The notes under the pieces are model-generated. The model did not search any database and had not been told where the DNA came from. It saw only the letters and a list, made by a program, of their open reading frames with translations. Below are positions 58,175 through 64,000 of a DNA stretch of 64,000 bases, piece after piece. Source of the DNA: Costus lasius (Eukaryota; Streptophyta; Magnoliopsida; Zingiberales; Costaceae); contig CM050446.2 in assembly GCA_027563935.2 (NCBI GenBank), positions 111,642,499-111,706,498 of the forward strand. The letters are read 5' to 3'. Each line of letters opens with the position of its first letter. Position 1 is the first letter of the stretch. The position numbers were made by a program, and so were the translations under genes.

Positions 58175-60020
58175 GGTGTTCGTTGCTGCAGGGATCTACA
58201 ACAATGCAAGAACAGCAAGGTCAGTATCAATGTATAGAATCAATCCAGGACTTAAGGAAGATTCTTTTCTCACTATTTTATCTGACTGAAAAATCCAGCA
58301 AAACAGTCCGAAAGAGTAACACTCCTTTAGTGAGATGGGATCCAGATTTCATACTTGGTCTCCGCGTCCCGCTCAGGCGAGATAAGATGCACAGAGAGTA
58401 CAAGCACTAATTTCTGGTAGGCAATCCCTGCCAATCGCCAACCCGTGCGATTCCCCTTCATCTGGGCAATCCAGCAGACTGTGCCAACTGAGTTGGTACA
58501 ACACAGTCTCTGATCCCACAGATGGCTGCCTCCATATAGCTACCATATGCGCCACATATGCAGCCTACATGGTCAAGCTGACCCGACCTACTCCCTGGAC
58601 CACCACGTGCTATGCTGAGCAACGAGAAGCGATAAATCCCTTCTCTGTAACACGCAGGTGAAATCACACACCGTCTGAAGATAGATGGATGTGCCCACTG
58701 AGTGGGTACAACACGGCTCCAACGATAGTCAGAACAGTGAGGTTTCGCGTCAGAAGGCTTACGAGCTTGATATTTTAGCGTTGGATTTTAACGGTCTTTT
58801 ATCTTCTTAACTATCATGCAAACCCTATGGTGATAGCAGAAGATAAACAAATCATGCACTTCTAATTATAAAAATGATAAGTAGAAAGCATGCTGATCTT
58901 ATGTGGTAAAAGCCCATTAACCCTAAGTAAGACCTTAATTTTCACTTAAGTCTTCACTTGAGCTTTCTTCATGGGTCTTTTGCATCTCATCTGGCCCAAC
59001 CCAGGGCCCAAGCGCCCACTGCAGCTCAGGTGCGCCCACCAGGTAATTGCACCTGTCACAGGGTCGAACCCTGGACCTCTCGAACCCTGGACCTCCCACC
59101 TGGTCAAGCCTCTGCTGCATGCGCCTCTGCCAAGTGTGCTCTGTGCTCTTGTCTGATTAAATTATAATTTAATCTATCTAGACAAGATTGACTCGCAGGT
59201 CAATTACATTTTATAAATTAAATGAAATGTGATGCGCAGATCACAAAAATAATAATTTATAATTAATCCAAGCTCGCAGGCCCCAGCACAGCACACATTA
59301 AAAGGGCAACCCACATAAGATTAAATAGACAAACATCATGGCATCCAATCAACATGTGATCCACTAACAAAATAAAATTTTTCAAAATCCCTTTGGAATC
59401 AATTTTATTTGTCTTATGAGCCCTGCTACCTTACAACGGTCCATTAATAGGGATCCACTCATCATATCTAGTCAGATCCACTGCCCTTGCATGCACCAAG
59501 TCCTAACTGACTTGAGTCGACCCAATGGTCAATCATGCATGCGCAAAGGGCTGAACAACCTTCATGAGTTCTAGCAAGCGGGTGTAACCCCGGGCCTAAC
59601 TCAAGAGTGTTCATTGGTTGTCTCAACCAGACCTCGCTACACGCCTGTTTGCAGTCGACCTATAGCCACCTCGTGCTTGCGCACAGGTGCCATCTGGTCG
59701 ACCCATCTAGGCTGTCAGACGGTCTGATCAGACTGGTTGGATCTTACCTAGAGGATGACTTCAACCCTACTAACCCGTCTAAGGGTTTATAGCAGGCGTC
59801 ACTTAGATCTAGTGAGGCGCGCAAGTGATTAAGTATTTCTAAGAAAAACTACAACTTTCAACATGCGCCATCACACATCATATATGCGCTAAGGAGTAAA
59901 AACATACATCATGTATTTTCACTACTTAACATGTAGATGCGCAAGATGCATCCTACTAGATCTACTTATCAAACACAAACAAGGATCACAAATCATCAAG
60001 CAATCATATGATTCTACAAG
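58175..60020 (-). other. Copia-2 leader, 1.85 kb, with paired hairpins
   Basis: Untranslated region between primer site and gag. Two related stem-loops lie 210 bp apart: CCAAC (58484-58488) with GTTGG (58492-58496), and CCCAC (58694-58698) with GTGGG (58702-58706), each inside a shared GTGCC...GGTACAACAC frame. A duplicated GGTCCAGGGTTCGA-type stretch on the minus strand lies at about 59050-59095 and resembles a tRNA T-arm. The many short open frames have no recognisable features. Such leaders often hold packaging signals; that is inference. Confidence 0.8.
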
Positions 60021-60039
60021 AACCAACGCTCTGATACCA
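60021..60039 (-). other. Copia-2 primer binding site (initiator tRNA-Met)
   Basis: On the minus strand TGGTATCAGAGCGTTGG at 60039 downwards, two bases from the 5' LTR. TGGTATCAGAGC is the classic plant copia site complementary to the 3' end of initiator tRNA-Met. Confidence 0.95.
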
Positions 60040-60041
60040 AT

Positions 60042-61727
60042 TGAAGAGTCCCCTTCAAGGGGGAGCGAAACCCTAAAGTGGCGCAAGTAGATTCTAGGGG
60101 TTTCAACAACAAGATCGCATGTAGTTCATATGATTAACTTGTATAAATGGAATAGATCTTAAAGGGATCATACCAACACCATTAGATTGGATGGTGGCTT
60201 GGAAGAAGAGAGCGAATGGGATCTCCTCCAAAGGATGCGCACACAAGAAGATAGATGGCTCCTCCTTGGTGATCTTTGTGCTAGCAATGATCTTCAAGGT
60301 CTCCTAATCGCATGAAGGAGATGAGATGGTCTCTTGGCCTCGTCAAGTGCACTCCTTGTCGTGAAGAACACAACACAAAAAAAAGAGAGGTCCCGAGGAA
60401 GAGGCGAGAGCATGAGATGTTTTCAACGTCAAGGCGTTACCTCAACGTGGAGGCGTTACTCTCAAATTTGGAAAAACCAACTTCCAAATATAGTAACCGC
60501 TTAACTCTTCATGCGTTCACTCCAAGTGAACCGATCCTCACCTCTTCACCCTTGAACCATGCGCTCATTTGATGAGCCGGTTCAAATAGATTTGGTTCAA
60601 AAACCAAATTAGGCCAAGCGTTGGTCTAGACCTTCTATGAACCAAATGGCTCAAGATCTAACCGTACATCTCCTGATGCTCTTGATCTCACCGATCTAGC
60701 ATCTAATCTCTCGATCGAAGCTTACCGATCTCAAACCCTAATCAATCAAACATGATCAGACCAGATCTCACTTACAATCAGAGTTTAAACTCCTTTAAAC
60801 TGAACCAAAACAATTCAGTCCACACGATCTGACTTAAGTAAGCCATATCATCAAATTGTGCGACCCTGAGGGTTTCCTTTAAATGTCGGTAACGATAACT
60901 TACGTTATCACGATCAGTGAGGGGTATCTAGCAACACATCACTGTCTCTCGATATAAAGGAAAGAGTCTTCCAAGATTACACCCAAACCACAGCACAAGT
61001 GTGAATCCACTTCACCAGGCATACATGTTTCCTTTGCCACTGGATGTTCTTATTGGACAAGCGTGTCAAGCCTGTAACTCCAATATTACGAGCATGATTA
61101 GATCAGATGAACATAGTCACCTGGGTATGGCCATACACTTTCTCAATCATCTCATTCAGGGGGGCCCCTTTAGAACATCACACTCCAATCAAGGAGACGG
61201 CAATCCTATATCTATCACTAGTGCCCTAACATGACTCATGATCATTATCCAAGATAGTCTATAACCATTATGTTTCAAATGATATTGAACTACCTCAAAA
61301 CAATGACAATCATCATTTAGAAACACAAGTGATCTCAAGTCAGAGGACATGTGCCACTTGTTGCAAACAAGGATTATTCACATTGTGACAAGCAATTGAA
61401 TATCCTAGTAGGGTCTGTCCAGTACATCCAATGTACCCATGAGTCTACATCTTATTCCATGCTCGAAGCATCCTATAAGATTAGAACACATATTAGTCTC
61501 CATCATATCAAGGCTGTCTCATGTTCACCAAGATATCTCGACTAAGGACATTACAGCATGTCAGCCTAGCTGAACAGCATTGAGACATTATTCAGAAGTA
61601 CACTTATTGCTGCAGACAATGTAACAAACTGAATAACAACCATTGCCTTTATAAACATAAGAGTTTATACATGATACTGAAAGAATCCCAAGGCCTCAAA
61701 CATTAGCCTTAAGGGCATACCCCAACA
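60042..61727 (-). repeat. Copia-2 5' LTR
   Basis: 1686 bp, same length and ends as 52585-54270, over 99 percent identical by direct reading. The end nearest the leader carries the short palindrome CCCCTTGAAGGGG. Confidence 0.96.
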
Positions 61728-61732
61728 CTATG
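61728..61732. repeat. Target site duplication of Copia-2, right copy (CTATG)
   Basis: Exact match to 52580-52584. Confidence 0.95.
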
Positions 61733-62048
61733 TGGTACTGATGCTATTTTCCCATGACTCGTTATACAATCATCTGTTTTGTGAATGCTCGATCAATCAT
61801 GTCACTTGTGTGATATGTTCAGTAAAGGTTTTTGGTAAGGTAACTTTGCATGCTCTAATAGATTATACTAGTGATATTTGATTTAATTCGCTTTCAATAC
61901 TGCACTACAACCTGAAGACTTGTTGTGATTAACCTACAACTTAAATAGACCACTTTAAGCTAGTTGAGATTCCCTATTTCATGTCATCACTGTGTTCTAG
62001 ACAATTCAATTGCTTGAGGACAAGCAAAACTTTAAGTCCGATGTATTT
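61733..62048 (+). other. Gypsy-4 3' noncoding region, right part
   Basis: AT-rich continuation after Copia-2; no gene is seen. It contains the pre-LTR hairpin TTGCTTG (62010-62016), loop AGGA, CAAGCAA (62021-62027), 21 bp before the LTR. Its first bases form the second arm of a palindrome split by Copia-2. Confidence 0.82.
62010..62027 (+). other. Pre-LTR hairpin, Gypsy-4
   Basis: Perfect 7-bp stem with loop AGGA, identical in sequence to those of Gypsy-1, -2 and -5. Confidence 0.8.
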
Positions 62049-63458
62049 TGATGACATGCAAATATATGATATATCGTGGCTTAATTTTATTATTATTTTG
62101 GACTAAATTGCATGTTTTATCTCATTTATGCACTTAGATGCTTCATATTCTTCAGAACCTTCACTTTTCCTCTGCTTTATTGAAATGTAGGTATTTTGCC
62201 TTAAAATTGGAGGAATTTGGAAGATCTGAAGATATGGGACGATTCCATATGATGAGACGAAGCTACACGAGAAATTTCAGCCCAATCAGAGTCTTCTACA
62301 AGATGCATGGTCGTGGGTGTGTACCCATGCACGGCCGTGCATGATCTGACAATCCCAGGCTTCACCGAGCCGACACGGGCATGGCCGTGCATTCATGCAT
62401 GGCCGTGAAGAGTAAGTTTTCGAGTCACCGAGCCGTACATGGGCATGGTCGTGCATCCATGCACGACCGTGTATCGTCTCGCGAACTACACGATAGACTC
62501 TCTGTTTTTCAGCCATAACTTTCTATTCTGGAAGCAGAATTTGGTGAAATTTTGTGGAGACCTTACTACCTTAGCTACACACGTTTTGGAACCAAAATCA
62601 TCAGATTTTATTAAGCAGTTGCGGAGAACGAAGTGAAACAGTGACATACTAGGGTTTTTGGGCGATCTTTGAGGCGACAACACTGTTCCGGCTCGTTTTC
62701 TTCGTCGTTCCGACGTGGATCTTAGTGCTGGACCTTCTTCTATCAAGGATCTACCCTTCACTTTGGTTTGATTTAATTATTGTGAGAGATTTCATGTATT
62801 TAACGATGAATCTTGTAGCGTAAACTCATTTTCGGGGTTTGGGCGTAGCCCACTGTAAGAATGGTTGATATTAATGTTTGATCTACTTGTTTCTCTTATT
62901 TGTCTTCGATTCTTATTCATGTCTAGGATGTTTTCATTCATGCTTATTTACTGGCCATATGTATGCATGCCCTAGATGCTATGGGAAGGACTGAGAGGTG
63001 AACCACAGTCATCGGAACCCCTTAGATTGGACTGGTGATTTCGTTTAGCGAGAGCACTCGAAATCACCCGAGGAACCCTAATCCTTCGCAGAACCCATTG
63101 GATTCGCTAAACCTGGTAAGCCACGAGAGTAGGAGACTTGGGTTAAGTCGGATACCGGACCGTGTCCTGAGAGGGAGCGCATCTGTACCCTAGGAAGGAT
63201 TACCTTGAGAACTTAGATAAAACTTAATTTAAAGTATCAAACTCTAATATTTCTGCATGCTTCAGTGTGGTGAAACCTAAAACCCCGAATCTCTCTCATA
63301 GACTTAAAACCCCGATTGTTTTGCTCTCTGCTCTGCTTGACTTTAATTTGATTTTAGTTTGATTTTAGTTTGCTTTAGTTTAATCTCTTGTACTAGGATA
63401 TAAGCCATTTCTCCATTAATTGTTAAGCTAGCTACTAGTTGACTGATCAGTTAGTACT
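62049..63458 (+). repeat. Gypsy-4 3' LTR, cut short at 63459
   Basis: Starts TGATGACATGC as at 33212, with GCACGGCCGTGC palindromes at about 62305-62475. It matches the 5' LTR to the TTAGTACTTGA motif (34591-34601), where it passes into a Gypsy-3-type LTR. About 85 bp of its end are missing from the window. Confidence 0.9.
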
Positions 63459-64000
63459 TGACACATCCCGCAAGTGCACGGTTATGTCGAAGTAATATAA
63501 AAGATGTCGAATCCCACAGGGAACAAGGTTGAGTACCAGAAAATTTGAGTCCTAATAGCTAGGCGAATCGAAATTGGGTTTTGAAAGCAGAAATCAAAAA
63601 CAAGCAATCAACGCTACGACGGCAGAGATTAAATATGATAGAGAAATCAGAGCTTTGGTTTCCACCACGATGACTACTTTAATCGCACAAGATAGATGTC
63701 AGTTATTTGGATTATTGATTTTGCACAAGGAATCTAACCCTAAGGTACAAGGTGCCCTCTCTCGAGTGTACACCCCAGTGTTCGACTTAGATCGACCTCC
63801 TACTCTCGCGGTGGATCGTTCTAAGATAAACCCAATGAGTTCTAAGGCAGATTATAAAACCCTCGAGCGAAGACCAAGCACTCTCGTGTTGAGGTCTCGC
63901 AAGTTCTACTAAGGGATTCCACCCTTACGATCCTTCTCTCGATATGAATCGTAACGGCTAACACATGAAAGTACTCGGCCAAAGTAAGATCATGAAATAA
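63459..64000 (-). mobile_element. Gypsy-3-type LTR in minus orientation, runs off window
   Basis: Starts TGACACATCCCGC and aligns with 31368-31910 with moderate divergence. It is probably one LTR of a Gypsy-3-family element inserted in the Gypsy-4 LTR; the rest lies beyond 64000, so the target duplication cannot be checked. The open frame at 63574-63912 is a by-product. Confidence 0.82.

Larger units (their letters stand above)
52585..61727 (-). mobile_element. Copia-2: complete, young copia element
   Basis: A 9143-bp minus-strand element with two LTRs of 1686 bp each, an exact 5-bp target duplication, a primer site, a long leader, gag-pol and a polypurine tract. I count 8 differences between the LTRs, all transitions, in the part nearest the gag side. 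With a commonly used plant rate of 1.3e-8 per site per year this is roughly 0.2 million years; the rate is an assumption. Despite its youth, gag has a nonsense codon and pol a frameshift. Confidence 0.97.
33212..63458 (+). mobile_element. Gypsy-4: Athila-like element split by two insertions
   Basis: Plus-strand element with about 11.3 kb of its own sequence: LTR 33212-34685, primer site, gag, protease, RT, RNase H, integrase, post-pol hairpins, palindrome spacer, ORF1-like gene, 3' region and second LTR from 62049. Gypsy-5 interrupts the accessory ORF and Copia-2 the 3' region. The five bases before it are GCAAG (33207-33211), inside Gypsy-6 gag; the right copy is not visible because the second LTR is broken at 63459. 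Apart from small deletions it retains all pol domains, more completely than any other gypsy element here. Confidence 0.92.

Noticed and set aside
59040..59100. Possible tRNA or SINE (GGGTTCGA-like T-arm sequence, duplicated, minus strand)
   Set aside because: No cloverleaf, no acceptor stem and no A-box at the right spacing could be found; it remains only a T-arm-like stretch in the Copia-2 leader.
63574..63912. Open frame of 112 codons (similar to 31525-31821 and 20491-20694)
   Set aside because: Lies in LTRs of the Gypsy-1/Gypsy-3 lineage, appears on either strand in different copies and is not kept.

Overview
The window is a block of nested LTR retrotransposons from a plant nuclear genome. 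The copia elements carry a primer site for initiator tRNA-Met. The gypsy elements carry tRNA-Asp-type primer sites (TGGCGCCGTTGCCGGGG-like), Athila/Tat-type gag-pol, and an extra ORF after pol. The genome must be repeat-rich; the species cannot be told from the sequence. No host gene, rRNA, tRNA or CRISPR array was found. Names used here: Copia-1, Copia-2 and Gypsy-1 to Gypsy-6.

Left half: the outermost element is Gypsy-3 (minus strand, 26379-32841). It was inserted into an older gag fragment, Gypsy-6 (32842-33211). Gypsy-2 (plus, 5719-26378, 5' end outside the window) sits in the accessory ORF of Gypsy-3. Copia-1 (plus, 1-5718, 5' LTR outside the window) sits in the gag of Gypsy-2. Gypsy-1 (plus, 7391-20934, target duplication ACGGC) sits in the spacer of Gypsy-2. 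A copia LTR piece (13511-15139) splits the Gypsy-1 integrase.

Right half: Gypsy-4 (plus) begins at 33212 inside Gypsy-6, and its second LTR starts at 62049. It is split by Gypsy-5 (minus, 41970-51758, duplication ACCGT/ACCGC) and by Copia-2 (minus, 52585-61727, duplication CTATG, LTRs with 8 differences in 1686 bp). Gypsy-5 holds a solo copia LTR (42886-44557, duplication ATTAC). The right LTR of Gypsy-4 runs at 63459 into a Gypsy-3-type LTR that leaves the window.

Every coding region is broken by nonsense codons, frameshifts or deletions. Many of the stops are TAG where a relative has CAG. Gypsy-2, Gypsy-3 and Gypsy-5 have lost or lack reverse transcriptase and probably moved with help from full-length relatives of the Gypsy-1/Gypsy-4 kind.

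The most interesting signal is not coding. The gypsy families share a set of small stem-loops at fixed places: a double hairpin just after pol, a pair of hairpins in the 3' noncoding region, and a hairpin with loop AGGA just before the 3' LTR. Arms change in a compensatory way between families or between copies. In addition, the families carry their own short palindrome (a different word in each lineage), repeated in the LTR and, in four of five, again between pol and the accessory ORF. Together these suggest structured RNA elements and a family-specific DNA or RNA recognition system that I cannot match to a known description.
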